NCBI RefSeq assembly: GCF_000931935.2
Contig: NZ_AZAC01000004.1
Location: forward strand, 1-64,000
Length of the DNA: 64,000 nucleotides
Source: Dethiosulfatarculus sandiegensis
Lineage (GTDB): Bacteria > Desulfobacterota > Desulfarculia > Desulfarculales > Desulfarculaceae
Direction of reading: 5' to 3'
Shown here: positions 17,292 to 25,707 of the stretch, one piece after another
Position numbering within the stretch: the stretch's first letter is position 1
How the letters are laid out: each line of letters opens with the position of its first letter
Translations under genes and position numbers: made by a program
The notes under the pieces: generated by a model
What the model was told of the DNA's origin: nothing
What the model saw: only the letters and a program-made list of their open reading frames with translations
Database searches by the model: none

Positions 17292-18173
17292 TCAGACCTC
17301 TCTACGATACACGGCAGGTCGCACGAACTTAAGTTTGTGCTCAATTCCAGTAAGGCTTTCCGAGTGCCCCACAAACAAATAGCCGCCGGGGACCAGGCAT
17401 TCGCCGAATTTGCCCACCAGCTTTTCTCTTGTGGGCTTATCAAAGTATATCATTACATTTCGGCAAAATATCACATGAAATGGTTTTTCAAAGGTAAATG
17501 GCTCCATAAGATTGATGCGTTTGAACTCAACCAGGGACCTGACCTGGGGCCGGACCCTGCCGTGACCTTCCCAGCGATTGACCCCCCTTTGAAAGTAAGT
17601 GCGCAATATCGGCCTGGGGATCGGCACCAGTCTCTCCAGGGCGTAGACCCCGTTTTTGCCGTGGGAGAGCACTTTGGTGCTTATGTCCGAGGCCAGAATC
17701 TCGGCCCCCCTGTCTCTCCAGAGTGATTGGTTTTCCAAAAGTACAATACCCAAGGTATAAGGCTCTTCACCGGTGGAGCAGGCCGCAGACCAGATTCGCA
17801 GGGGTTCGTTTGGCCCGCAGAGCTTTTTCAAGTTGGGCAGGATGTCCCCGGCTAGGAAGTCAAAGTGTTGGTTTTCGCGGAAAAAGTCTGTTTTATTCGT
17901 GGTAATGCAATCTAAAAATGAAATCAGTTCAGAGCCGTCTGCATCTTGCTGCAGATAATTCATATATGCTCTTACATCTGAAATCCCGGTGGCCCTGAGC
18001 CTTTTCACCAGTCTGGCTTTTAAGAGTTCTTTCTTGCTGGTGCCCAGGTTTATGCCGCAAAGGGAATAGACCAGACTGGCCAGTTTGGTGTACTGGGCGT
18101 CTGAGATTGCAATTCCCCCGGAGGCTTGGCCGGGTTGGATTTGATCTTTGCGTCTTGTCTTTTTGGCCAACAT
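17292..18173 (-). CDS. cheR: chemotaxis protein methyltransferase
   Basis: About 293 residues. The N-terminal all-alpha domain (YTKLASLVYSLCGINLG) is followed by the SAM-binding domain with IWSAACSTGEEPYTLGI and the later FHVIFCRNVMIYF, typical of CheR. It methylates receptor glutamates and opposes CheB. ATG 18173 is chosen as start; TTG 18182 is possible, and neither has a strong ribosome site. A 304-base gap with hairpins separates it from cheA upstream. Confidence 0.93.
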   Translation of the reverse strand: MLAKKTRRKDQIQPGQASGGIAISDAQYTKLASLVYSLCGINLGTSKKELLKARLVKRLRATGISDVRAYMNYLQQDADGSELISFLDCITTNKTDFFRENQHFDFLAGDILPNLKKLCGPNEPLRIWSAACSTGEEPYTLGIVLLENQSLWRDRGAEILASDISTKVLSHGKNGVYALERLVPIPRPILRTYFQRGVNRWEGHGRVRPQVRSLVEFKRINLMEPFTFEKPFHVIFCRNVMIYFDKPTREKLVGKFGECLVPGGYLFVGHSESLTGIEHKLKFVRPAVYRREV

Positions 18174-18477
18174 GCGAATCAATCAAAACAAAATGGTATT
18201 TTATTGTAACTAATCCCCCCTAAGATATCTGATATCTAGAAGAGCCCTCGCAGGTTTCAGGGGACTATCCATATAAACTTATAATAAATTTTGCCAGAGT
18301 CAGCCCTAAAAAGCATGTAATAAAACAAAAGAATTCAAGCAAGAAGAGATGCGCCGCAAAAGGCGTGGCTGTCTGAGGGTGCACCTCTCCTGAAAGGTGG
18401 AGAGGTTTTCCCTTGTCCGTTTTGATGAACCGTATGATTGCGCGAAAGAGAATGGACCTCTTCGCGGTAATATTGGT
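18174..18477 (-). other. gap between cheA and cheR with hairpins
   Basis: Contains an inverted repeat with arms ACCTCTCC and GGAGAGGT near 18381-18406. It is followed by TTTT only on the plus strand, so it is not a clear terminator for cheA. No promoter of obvious quality was seen ahead of cheR. Read-through from cheA, possibly with RNA processing at the hairpin, is the simplest view. Confidence 0.35.
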
Positions 18478-20742
18478 CTATTTGTCCTGGTGCTTGAAGA
18501 TGCCTTCAACATCTAAGATCAGCCCCACTCGGCCGTCGCCCATAATGGCGCCTCCGGCCAGAACCTTTACCTTTTTAAGGCTGTGCCCCAGGGATTTGAT
18601 CACCACCTCCTGCCTGCCCACCAGTCGGTCCACCAAAAGGCAACGCTGTTGGCCATGGTGCTCTATAACCACCACCAGGGCTTCCCAGGGTTCTCTCTTC
18701 TCAGGGTCCACCTGCACCACTTCGTAAAGGCGGATCAGGGGGATAAGGCTGCCCCTGATCATGATCATCTCACCTCTCCCCTGTACAGTGGAGTATTCCT
18801 CTTTTTTGGGGCGTAGAGACTCGGCCACCGATATGGTCGGCAGGATATAGCGTTCCTGCCCCACCTCAACCACCATGCCGTCAATAATGGCCAGGGTGAG
18901 GGGAAGGGCGATGGTAAAGGTGGTCCCCTCACCGGGTTCGCTTACGATATTCACCTTGCCCCTGAGCTCGTCAATGGTTTTTTGCACCACATCCATGCCC
19001 ACGCCTCGGCCTGAGATCTCGGTAACCACCTGGGCGGTGGAGAATCCGGGCTGGAAGATGAGTTTGAAAACCTCCTCGTCGTTTAATCCGTCGGCCTCGG
19101 TGATGATTCCGTTCTCCAGGGCCTTGGCCAGGATTTTTTCCCTATCCAGACCCCTGCCGTCGTCTTTGATCTCAACACAGACGTTGCCGCCCTGGTGATA
19201 GGCGGAAAGGATAACCGTGCCGGTTTCGGGCTTGCCGGCCTTGAGCCGCTCGTCCGGGGTCTCAATGCCGTGGTCAACCGAGTTTCGCACCATGTGCATC
19301 AAGGGGTCGTAGAATTTTTCCACCATGTTGCGGTCTATCTCGGTGGATTCGCCCTGAAGTTTGAGCTCTATTTTTTTCTGGGCCTTCTGCGAGGTGTCTC
19401 TCACCACGCGCACCATTTTCTGGAAAGTCTGCTTGATCGGAACCATGCGCATGGACATGGTGCTTTTCTGCAGTTCGGAGGTGATGCGGCCCAGCTGGGA
19501 GAGATCCCGGGAGAGTTTGCGGTCTTTCAGCTTTTGGATATTGGGATTGGCCTGGACCATGCTTTGGGAGATGACCAGCTCTCCCACCATATCGAGAAGG
19601 TTGTCAAGCTTGGCAGTGTCGATCTTGACTGACTGGGCCGTGGGTTTGAGCGTGGTGGCCTGGGTTTTTTGAGTGCTTATGGCCCTGGCCACTTGCGACG
19701 GTTGGACAGCTCCCTGTTTGACCAAAAGTTCGCCCAAGGGGCGGTGCGGCGGATTTTTCTGGGTTTCAAGGGCTTGGTCCACCGCGTTTTTTTCCACTAT
19801 CCCGGTTTCCACCAGTATCTCGCCCAGGGGCTTGCCCGGTGCCTCCTGTGTGGCTTCCCCGCCTGACAGCAGGTCTTCCACTCTTTTAAGCAGAGAAGAT
19901 ATGTCGAACAAGGTGCGCGGCCTTTTGGCCAGTGCTGCATCCTGGGCCTCGGTGATCATCTGACGCAGCATGTCCACCCCGGCCAGGATAAGGTCTATGG
20001 CCGCACTTTCGATAATGAGAGCACCGCTCCTGGCCTGGTCCAGGACGTTTTCCAGGGCGTGGGCCAGTTTGTTGATGTCCCCCAAATTTAGAAAGCCGCT
20101 GACACCTTTGATGGTGTGAAAGGGGCGGAAAACAGCGTTCAAGGTTTCCTGGTCCTCGGGAGTGTCTTCCAGAACCAGGGCGTTGATCTCTATGGATTCC
20201 AGGTGTTCCAGAGCCTCGGTGACAAATCCTTCCAAGAGCTCCAGATCCTCGGCCGCATATACTTCATCAGCCACTCCCGCAGCCGCGGGCGGGCCTTCCG
20301 GCGCTTCGGGCTCCGGAGTCGGCGCAGGCGGTTCCTCGGCCTGTTCTGCGGGCTTTTCCGGCGCGGCTTCATCTGAAACCTGTGCCTGATCCTGGGGCTC
20401 TGCCTCTTTGGTCATGCCTTTTTCCGCTAAAAAGGCATGGACGTCTTCCTTGCCTGCGTCGTTTCTGAGAAAAGCCTGCCCCAGGCTGACTCCGGCCGTG
20501 ATAGTGGAAACACCTTTATCCTGATCAGGGACTTCTCCCAGAATCATGCCTTCCATTAATTCCTTTAGTGATGAAGCCAGATCAGTAAGGCAGGGCTCTG
20601 TAGCTCCGTCGGCCACTACGGCCAGCTGCTCGAGGCTGGAGAGTATTTCTCCGTAGGACATCAGGTCACCCGGTTCAAGCACCACGACCTGGGAGGCTAG
20701 TTGGTCAAGGATGGAATCGATTACTGCTTTCTGGTCGCTCAT
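18478..20742 (-). CDS. cheA: chemotaxis histidine kinase CheA with unusual linker
   Basis: A 754-residue CheA. Residues 1-110 form an extra helical region, then an acidic Pro/Ala/Glu-rich linker (115-160). The HPt domain (about 165-270) has the phosphoacceptor His209 (RPFHTIKGVSGF). Where the P2 CheY-binding domain normally sits there are two short repeats (PLGEILVETGIVEKNAVDQA and PLGELLVKQGAVQPSQVARA, residues about 305-355), like the N-terminal repeats of MshE/GspE ATPases. Dimerisation domain, ATPase (HMVRNSVDHG, DDGRGLD, GRGVGMDVV) and CheW-like end (to 754) are complete. No cheW or receptor gene is in the window. It heads the che operon. Confidence 0.95.
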   Translation of the reverse strand: MSDQKAVIDSILDQLASQVVVLEPGDLMSYGEILSSLEQLAVVADGATEPCLTDLASSLKELMEGMILGEVPDQDKGVSTITAGVSLGQAFLRNDAGKEDVHAFLAEKGMTKEAEPQDQAQVSDEAAPEKPAEQAEEPPAPTPEPEAPEGPPAAAGVADEVYAAEDLELLEGFVTEALEHLESIEINALVLEDTPEDQETLNAVFRPFHTIKGVSGFLNLGDINKLAHALENVLDQARSGALIIESAAIDLILAGVDMLRQMITEAQDAALAKRPRTLFDISSLLKRVEDLLSGGEATQEAPGKPLGEILVETGIVEKNAVDQALETQKNPPHRPLGELLVKQGAVQPSQVARAISTQKTQATTLKPTAQSVKIDTAKLDNLLDMVGELVISQSMVQANPNIQKLKDRKLSRDLSQLGRITSELQKSTMSMRMVPIKQTFQKMVRVVRDTSQKAQKKIELKLQGESTEIDRNMVEKFYDPLMHMVRNSVDHGIETPDERLKAGKPETGTVILSAYHQGGNVCVEIKDDGRGLDREKILAKALENGIITEADGLNDEEVFKLIFQPGFSTAQVVTEISGRGVGMDVVQKTIDELRGKVNIVSEPGEGTTFTIALPLTLAIIDGMVVEVGQERYILPTISVAESLRPKKEEYSTVQGRGEMIMIRGSLIPLIRLYEVVQVDPEKREPWEALVVVIEHHGQQRCLLVDRLVGRQEVVIKSLGHSLKKVKVLAGGAIMGDGRVGLILDVEGIFKHQDK

Positions 20743-21104
20743 GGCATCTATTCCTCTCAGCCCCTTGCTGTCTTGAAATATCTTTTCGGGTTTTTGGGTG
20801 CGTTTTTTGCAAGTAAAAACACACTACTGCCAAAAGGTGTTATTTATCTTCTAAATTAACACGTACCTGATATCAGGTCATATCTTTTTAATTAACGGGA
20901 CCTTGATCGCAGGAGCATTTTAAATAATACCTTTGATTGGTGCGGAAAACCAATCCCTCCGGGATAAATCCCCGGCAGGCAAGCGGAATAATGGAGTCGA
21001 ACGGATGCGGTAAAATGAGCGGCAAAAAGGCTTTAGTCGACTAAAAGGCCGTCTCAAGCGGGGGAGCCGGTCCTTAAACTGTGATCAATAGTTTTATATG
21101 CGCA
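20743..21104 (-). other. upstream region of cheA
   Basis: About 360 bases between the HU terminator and cheA. It holds a perfect 14-bp palindrome TTTAGTCGACTAAA at 21032-21045, a hairpin with arms GATTGGT/ACCAATC near 20937-20957 and another with arms CCGGG/CCCGG just beside it. The che promoter should be here, but I could not assign boxes with confidence. Confidence 0.4.
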
Positions 21105-21136
21105 CCGGGGAAAGGCTTTTCGTGAGCCTTCCCCGG
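21105..21136 (-). terminator. probable terminator of the HU gene
   Basis: Arms CCGGGGAAGGCT (21136-21125) and AGCCTTTCCCCGG (21117-21105), read on the minus strand, with one bulged base. There is no long T run, so strength is uncertain. It lies ten bases past the HU stop. Confidence 0.55.
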
Positions 21137-21145
21137 CTCCGGGCC

Positions 21146-21433
21146 TCAGTTGAGCATGTCTTTTACAACAGAGCTCATCTTGAAGGCCATACGCTTCTGG
21201 GCCTTGATGTCGATGGGTTCGCCGGTCGCAGGGTTCACGCCTTTGCGAGCCTTGGATTCTCTCATCACAAAAGTGCCCAGGCCGGCGACACGAAAAGGAC
21301 GGTCGGCCTTGACTTCCTCGCGGCACATTTCAATGAAGGCCTCCAACGCGGCTTTGGCTGCTGCCTTGGAAATGCTGGCATCATTGGCGATTCGATCAAT
21401 CATTTCAGCTTTGGTCATTGGTTTGTCCGCCAT
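21146..21433 (-). CDS. hup: HU/IHF family DNA-binding protein
   Basis: A 95-residue histone-like protein with the family features: helical N-terminus (MTKAEMIDRIANDASISKA), the beta-arm motif with GLGTFVMRESKARKGVNPATGEP and a C-terminal helix KMSSVVKDML. It binds and bends DNA as a dimer and shapes the nucleoid. It reads more like HU than IHF by its arm, though the two are hard to separate by eye. Start ATG 21433 follows AAGGAG at five bases. A strong promoter at 21611-21640 leaves a structured leader of about 170 bases. Confidence 0.92.
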   Translation of the reverse strand: MADKPMTKAEMIDRIANDASISKAAAKAALEAFIEMCREEVKADRPFRVAGLGTFVMRESKARKGVNPATGEPIDIKAQKRMAFKMSSVVKDMLN

Positions 21434-21604
21434 GTTTACTCCTTAGAAGGATTTCACCTGACTAAATGGTCTGTAAGCCCATGAGGCCGCTATTGGCAGG
21501 GCCCCCTCTCTGTAAACGACTTCCCCTAGAAAAGGCGGGGGTCGATAACTACCCCGTACAGCAAGTGGCCGGCACAGAGCCGGCCACAACTGCGAGGAGC
21601 TACG
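21434..21604 (-). promoter_or_regulatory. structured 5' leader of the HU gene
   Basis: The transcript from the promoter at 21611-21640 would carry about 170 untranslated bases. It has a perfect 9-bp stem GTGGCCGGC/GCCGGCCAC with a 5-base loop (21565-21587), extended outward by CAG/CTG and a GCTCC/GGGGT helix across small internal loops. A second G/C-rich part with CCCCC and GGGGG tracts lies nearer to the start codon. This could be an autoregulatory leader or a small RNA; I do not recognise a riboswitch class. Confidence 0.5.
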
Positions 21605-21610
21605 ATTGGA

Positions 21611-21640
21611 AGCATAACACCAGCTTCTGGAAAGCGTCAA
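21611..21640 (-). promoter_or_regulatory. promoter of the HU gene
   Basis: Minus strand: TTGACG (21640-21635), an 18-base spacer, and TATGCT (21616-21611). Confidence 0.7.
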
Positions 21641-21926
21641 CCTGACTTTTCCTTTTTTTTCAGGGTGATCCAAAAGAAAAGTGCTTTTTCTTCTCTTTTT
21701 TACCCAAACTTGGAGTGAAGCCTTTCCCCACCTGACGCCACACATAAATTGGGAAATTATGCGTATTTTGAGAGGCCTTTGAACGGATTTTTGAGGAAAA
21801 GTTATTTTTTTAAACAGGTTACGAGAAAAATGAAATAAAAAATTTTAATTATTATAAAGTACGGGTGAATACTAGTAATGTTTCGCGATTTCAAGGGGAT
21901 GCTGCCGAATTTTCCTTGTTTTCTTC

Positions 21927-21956
21927 TTGACATGCACAACATTTGCCCCCTATAGT
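21927..21956 (+). promoter_or_regulatory. promoter of the dcw cluster
   Basis: A perfect -35 TTGACA (21927-21932), 18 bases, then TATAGT (21951-21956). It lies just ahead of the MraZ boxes and mraZ. Confidence 0.8.
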
Positions 21957-21964
21957 AGGGAGCA

Positions 21965-21988
21965 GTGGTAGATTGTGGTGAATTGTGG
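21965..21988 (+). promoter_or_regulatory. MraZ operator, three GTGG boxes
   Basis: GTGG occurs at 21965, 21975 and 21985, exactly 10 bp apart, directly downstream of the -10 box. Repeats of this kind at one-turn spacing ahead of mraZ are the known binding site of MraZ, which represses its own dcw operon. The position over the transcription start fits repression. Confidence 0.8.
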
Positions 21989-22018
21989 GGTAGAATATTT
22001 AGGAGATGGTCAACAAAA

Positions 22019-22459
22019 TTGTTCGGAGGTTGGTCCATACATAACCTTGACTCCAAGGGGCGCCTGGCCATTCCGGCCAAGTTCCGGAGTATCCTGAATC
22101 AACAAGGCAGTCAGGGGATTTATGTCACCACCTCCACCAAGTGCCTGGTCTGCTACCCGGATCAGGAATGGAGCGTGCTGACCGATAAGGTCAGCAAATT
22201 GCCGTTGCTTGATAAAAAAGCACAAGCCTTTCGTAGATATTTTATCAGCGGAGCCACGCCTTGCATATTGGATAAGCAGGGAAGGATTCTGATTCCGCCG
22301 GTTTTGCGCGACATGGCCGGCCTTGACGGCCAGGTTCTCTTAGCCGGGATGCAAAAGACGTTTGAGATTTGGGATAAGGACCTCTTCTACGAAGAGCGGC
22401 GTAAGATAGCCGAGGAATTTGACGACCTGAGCACCGCCATGGCGGAGTTGGGAATCTAG
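22019..22459 (+). CDS. mraZ: transcriptional regulator MraZ
   Basis: A 146-residue AbrB/SpoVT-fold protein with two copies of the domain: HNLDSKGRLAIPAKFR near the start and CILDKQGRILIPPVLR in the second half. It binds the GTGG repeats upstream and controls the dcw genes. I choose TTG 22019 (giving the usual FxG-x-HNLD beginning) with AGGAGA twelve bases upstream. The longer frame from 21965 would begin inside the operator. Its stop lies ten bases from rsmH, the usual order. Confidence 0.92.
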   Translation: MFGGWSIHNLDSKGRLAIPAKFRSILNQQGSQGIYVTTSTKCLVCYPDQEWSVLTDKVSKLPLLDKKAQAFRRYFISGATPCILDKQGRILIPPVLRDMAGLDGQVLLAGMQKTFEIWDKDLFYEERRKIAEEFDDLSTAMAELGI

Positions 22460-22469
22460 GGTGTGGGAG

Positions 22470-23411
22470 ATGCATCGGCCAGTGATGCTGGCTGAGGTGT
22501 TGGAGGCTTTCAGACCTCTTTCGGACGGTTTGATTGTTGACTGCACCCTGGGCGCGGCTGGTCATTCAAGAGAAATATTGGAGGCAGGCACAGAGAACCT
22601 CAGGCTTCTGGGCTTGGACCGGGATAAAAGCGCCCTTTTGTTGGCGCAAAAGACCCTGGCTCCCTTTAAGGATAGGGTCCAACTGGTCAACACCACCTTC
22701 GATCATATAGATGAGCATGTTTTCTCCGTCGATCCCAAGGGGGCGGCGGGAATCCTGATGGATCTGGGTGTGAGTTCCATGCAGTTCGACCAGGCCCAAA
22801 GGGGATTTTCCTTTCGATTTGACGGTCCTTTGGACATGCGGATGGGATCGGTTGGACAAACCTGCGCCGAGTGGCTGGCCGAGGTCGAGGAAGCTGAGCT
22901 GGCCCGGGTGATCAAGACCCTGGGTGAAGAGCCCCTTGCCAGGCGCATTGCCAAGGCGGTGGTTAAAAAAAGGCAGATTACGGCTTTCACCACCACCGGC
23001 CAATTGGCCGAGACAGTGGAAGAGGCCTATCCGGCTGCAGCCAGACGGAAAAGCAAGCTGAACCCCGCAACCAAGACCTTTATGGCTCTGCGCCTTTTGA
23101 TAAACGATGAGCTGGGTCAGCTGGAACGTTTTTTGGAAAAAGCGCCCTCATGCCTAAGGCCCAAAGGCAGGCTGGTTGTCATCAGTTATCACTCGCTGGA
23201 GGATCGGCGGGTGAAAAAGGCCATGCAGAGATGGGCGAATCCCTGCACCTGCCCCACTGATCTTCCTGTCTGTGTATGCGGTAAAAAGCCGTTGGTTGTC
23301 TTGCCCCGGAAAAAATCCATGAGCCCGGGAGACCGTGAGGTAGAGGAGAATCCCAGGGCAAGATCAGCCCGTATGAGAATAGCCATACGCACCGAGGTAC
23401 CGGCGATATGA
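22470..23411 (+). CDS. rsmH: 16S rRNA (cytosine1402-N4)-methyltransferase
   Basis: About 313 residues. It begins MHRPVMLAEVLEAF, as in the family. The SAM site includes IVDCTLGAAGHS and later LMDLGVSSMQFDQAQRGFSF. The end carries VVISYHSLEDRRVK and a cysteine-containing insertion (NPCTCPTDLPVCVCG). It methylates C1402 of 16S rRNA. ATG 22470 has AGGG eight bases before it; GTG 22461 is an alternative. The stop overlaps ftsL by four bases. Confidence 0.95.
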   Translation: MHRPVMLAEVLEAFRPLSDGLIVDCTLGAAGHSREILEAGTENLRLLGLDRDKSALLLAQKTLAPFKDRVQLVNTTFDHIDEHVFSVDPKGAAGILMDLGVSSMQFDQAQRGFSFRFDGPLDMRMGSVGQTCAEWLAEVEEAELARVIKTLGEEPLARRIAKAVVKKRQITAFTTTGQLAETVEEAYPAAARRKSKLNPATKTFMALRLLINDELGQLERFLEKAPSCLRPKGRLVVISYHSLEDRRVKKAMQRWANPCTCPTDLPVCVCGKKPLVVLPRKKSMSPGDREVEENPRARSARMRIAIRTEVPAI

Positions 23412-23728
23412 GCATCAGCGCCAGGGTGGCCAACAAGCGAAAGGTCAAGGAGAAAAAGAACCAGCCAGGGGTTCGTTTGTTCTCCGTGATCCTTTTGGTG
23501 GTGGTGGCCACCTGTGCCGCCATGTTCTATGCCGCCATCAGGGAAGAGACCCGGCGCATGCGTTATCAGGCCAGCCGGGCCCTGGAAGCCCAAAAAGACC
23601 TCAGGGAGTCCACCAGGCGTCTGAGGGTGGAGCTGAACCACTTGAAATCCCCGGCGCGTCTGGAAAAGGAAGCAGTGCGCCTGGGGTTGGTCCGGGTTCA
23701 ACCCGAGCAGATCAGAGAGTTGCCATGA
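23408..23728 (+). CDS. ftsL: FtsL-like cell division protein
   Basis: A 106-residue single-pass membrane protein: basic N-terminus, one helix at about 21-43 (LFSVILLVVVATCAAMFYAA), then a periplasmic coiled coil (EETRRMRYQASRALEAQKDL) ending RLGLVRVQPEQIREL. Size, topology and place between rsmH and ftsI identify it as FtsL, which with FtsB and FtsQ activates FtsWI. Sequence conservation in this family is low, so the call rests mainly on position. ATGA-type overlaps exist on both sides. Confidence 0.85.
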   Translation: MSISARVANKRKVKEKKNQPGVRLFSVILLVVVATCAAMFYAAIREETRRMRYQASRALEAQKDLRESTRRLRVELNHLKSPARLEKEAVRLGLVRVQPEQIRELP

Positions 23729-25707
23729 TCCACCGGGGAGATTTGAAAAACAGGCGCTGGATCCGCATCCGCTTGCAGGCGGTTGGGGTGTTTTTCGTGC
23801 TTGTTTGCCTGGTGTTGTGGGGCCGCGCCGCCTATCTGCAGCTTTTTGAGCACGATCACCTTACCAGCCTGGCCGGTCGCGAACTTATGAAGCGTATAAA
23901 GATGCACCCCAGAAGGGGGATCATCTTTGATCGCAATCAGGACGAACTTGCGGTAAGTGTTGATACGGATTCGGTTTTTGCCTGTCCGGTAAGGATAAAG
24001 ACCCCCAAGGCCACAGGCCGCGCCCTGGCAGGGGCGCTTCAATTGTCCAAGGCAAGGGTGGTGAAGGCCCTTTCCGGGGAAAAGCGTTTTGTCTGGATAG
24101 CCCGCCGCATAAGCCCCCAAAAAGCGGCCAAGGTGAAGAGTCTGAATCTAAAGGGTGTGGGGATATTAAAAGAGCCCAAGAGGATTTATCCCTTCACTTC
24201 CCTGGCCAGCCATGTGCTGGGTTTTGCCGGAGATGAGGCCAAGGGGCTGGAGGGTCTGGAAAAAAGTTACGACAAGGTTCTGCGCGGTCAGGGCCATACA
24301 ATAATCAGTCAAAGGGACGCCTTGGGCCGCACCATACACCTGACCCAAGAGGCCTTTACCATGCTGCCCGAGGGCGATCACCTGGTTCTCACCCTGGATA
24401 AGGGATTGCAGTATCAGGTGGAAAAAATTTTGGCTGAAACAATTGAGCAAAGAAAAGCCAAATCAGGCCAGGCCATAGTTGTGGTGCCCCAGACCGGGGA
24501 AATTCTGGCCATGGCCTCGTGGCCCACTTTTAATCCCAATGTCTTTGGCCGCTACTCCCGCTCCCAATACCGCAACCGGCTGGTGGAGGATGTCTTTGAA
24601 CCCGGTTCCACATTCAAGCTCTTTGTGGCTGCCGGGGCGCTGCAAAGCGGCAAGGTTTTGGATGGCCAGCTTATTGATTGTGAAGAGGGCAAATGGAAGG
24701 TGGGCGGAAAGGTCATCCATGACACCCACCCCCATGGAGAGTTGGACCTGGCAGGCATTGTGAAGGTCTCCTCCAATATTGGAATAGCCAAGGTGGGATT
24801 TATCGTGGGAGCCGAGGCCCTGTCCGAGTCCATAAAGTCCTTTGGATTTGCCCAAAGGACAGGAGTTGATCTGCCCGGCGAGAGTTCGGGTATTTTGCGC
24901 TCTTACAAGTCTTGGAGACCCGTGGATCTGGCCAATATCTGCTTTGGTCAGGGCGTGGCCATAACCACGATCCAGCTTGCTCAGGCAGTGGCCGCCATTG
25001 CCAACGGCGGGGTCTTGATGAAACCCTATGTGGTCAAGGCCGAACTGGATCACGACATGCGCATCAAAAGGGAGGTTAACCCCCAGGTGGTGCGTAGAGT
25101 CTTGAGCGAAGGGGTGGCCAGGCGGCTGACAAAAATTATGATGGCCGTCACCGAAGAAGGCGGCACCGCCCAAAGGGTGAGGGTGGAGCCTTTTGATGTG
25201 GCGGGCAAGACGGGCACCGCCCAAAAGGTCAAGCCCGGCGGAGGTTACTCACACAGAGATTATATAGCCAGTTTTGTGGGTTTTTTGCCGGCCCTGGATC
25301 CCCAGGTGGTGGTTTGTGTGGTTATTGATACGCCTAAAAAAGGGTACTACGGTTCAACCGTCGCCGGTCCGGCTTTTGTGAAAATCGCCAGGGCGGCCCT
25401 GAATTCCCTGGGCGTAACCTGGCCCGGCCCTGGTAAGGCCACCGGGAAAAATTCCGGCGTGTTGACCAAGGCCAATCAGTTTACAGAGCCTGTATCCAAA
25501 GAAGAGCTGGAAAAATCTTTGGGTGTTGGAGTTACTCCGGATTTTAGAGGACATACTCTGCGTTCAGTGCTTGCCCTGGCCGCTGAAAACGGAATCAAGG
25601 TCAAGGTCGGCGGTTGGGGCAGAGTGGTTTCCCAATACCCCCAGGTGGGCGATCCGGTTGCCACGGAACTGGAACTAACCCTGAAGCCGGTGGGGGAAGG
25701 TGCTTAA
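23725..25707 (+). CDS. ftsI: division-specific penicillin-binding protein FtsI with PASTA domain
   Basis: A 660-residue class B PBP, the septal peptidoglycan transpeptidase. One N-terminal membrane helix (about 13-33), a pedestal domain, then the transpeptidase with the three motifs: STFK (EPGSTFKLF, nucleophile Ser), SSN (KVSSNIG) and KTGTAQK. A PASTA domain closes the protein (from TPDFRGHTLRSVLALA to the end). PASTA is common in PBPs of Firmicutes and also occurs in Deltaproteobacteria; it is absent from E. coli FtsI. The stop overlaps the murE start as TAATG. Confidence 0.95.
   Translation: MIHRGDLKNRRWIRIRLQAVGVFFVLVCLVLWGRAAYLQLFEHDHLTSLAGRELMKRIKMHPRRGIIFDRNQDELAVSVDTDSVFACPVRIKTPKATGRALAGALQLSKARVVKALSGEKRFVWIARRISPQKAAKVKSLNLKGVGILKEPKRIYPFTSLASHVLGFAGDEAKGLEGLEKSYDKVLRGQGHTIISQRDALGRTIHLTQEAFTMLPEGDHLVLTLDKGLQYQVEKILAETIEQRKAKSGQAIVVVPQTGEILAMASWPTFNPNVFGRYSRSQYRNRLVEDVFEPGSTFKLFVAAGALQSGKVLDGQLIDCEEGKWKVGGKVIHDTHPHGELDLAGIVKVSSNIGIAKVGFIVGAEALSESIKSFGFAQRTGVDLPGESSGILRSYKSWRPVDLANICFGQGVAITTIQLAQAVAAIANGGVLMKPYVVKAELDHDMRIKREVNPQVVRRVLSEGVARRLTKIMMAVTEEGGTAQRVRVEPFDVAGKTGTAQKVKPGGGYSHRDYIASFVGFLPALDPQVVVCVVIDTPKKGYYGSTVAGPAFVKIARAALNSLGVTWPGPGKATGKNSGVLTKANQFTEPVSKEELEKSLGVGVTPDFRGHTLRSVLALAAENGIKVKVGGWGRVVSQYPQVGDPVATELELTLKPVGEGA

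Noticed and set aside
21032-21045. Perfect palindrome TTTAGTCGACTAAA as an operator
   Set aside because: Single copy and no promoter boxes found near it; left as part of the cheA upstream region.
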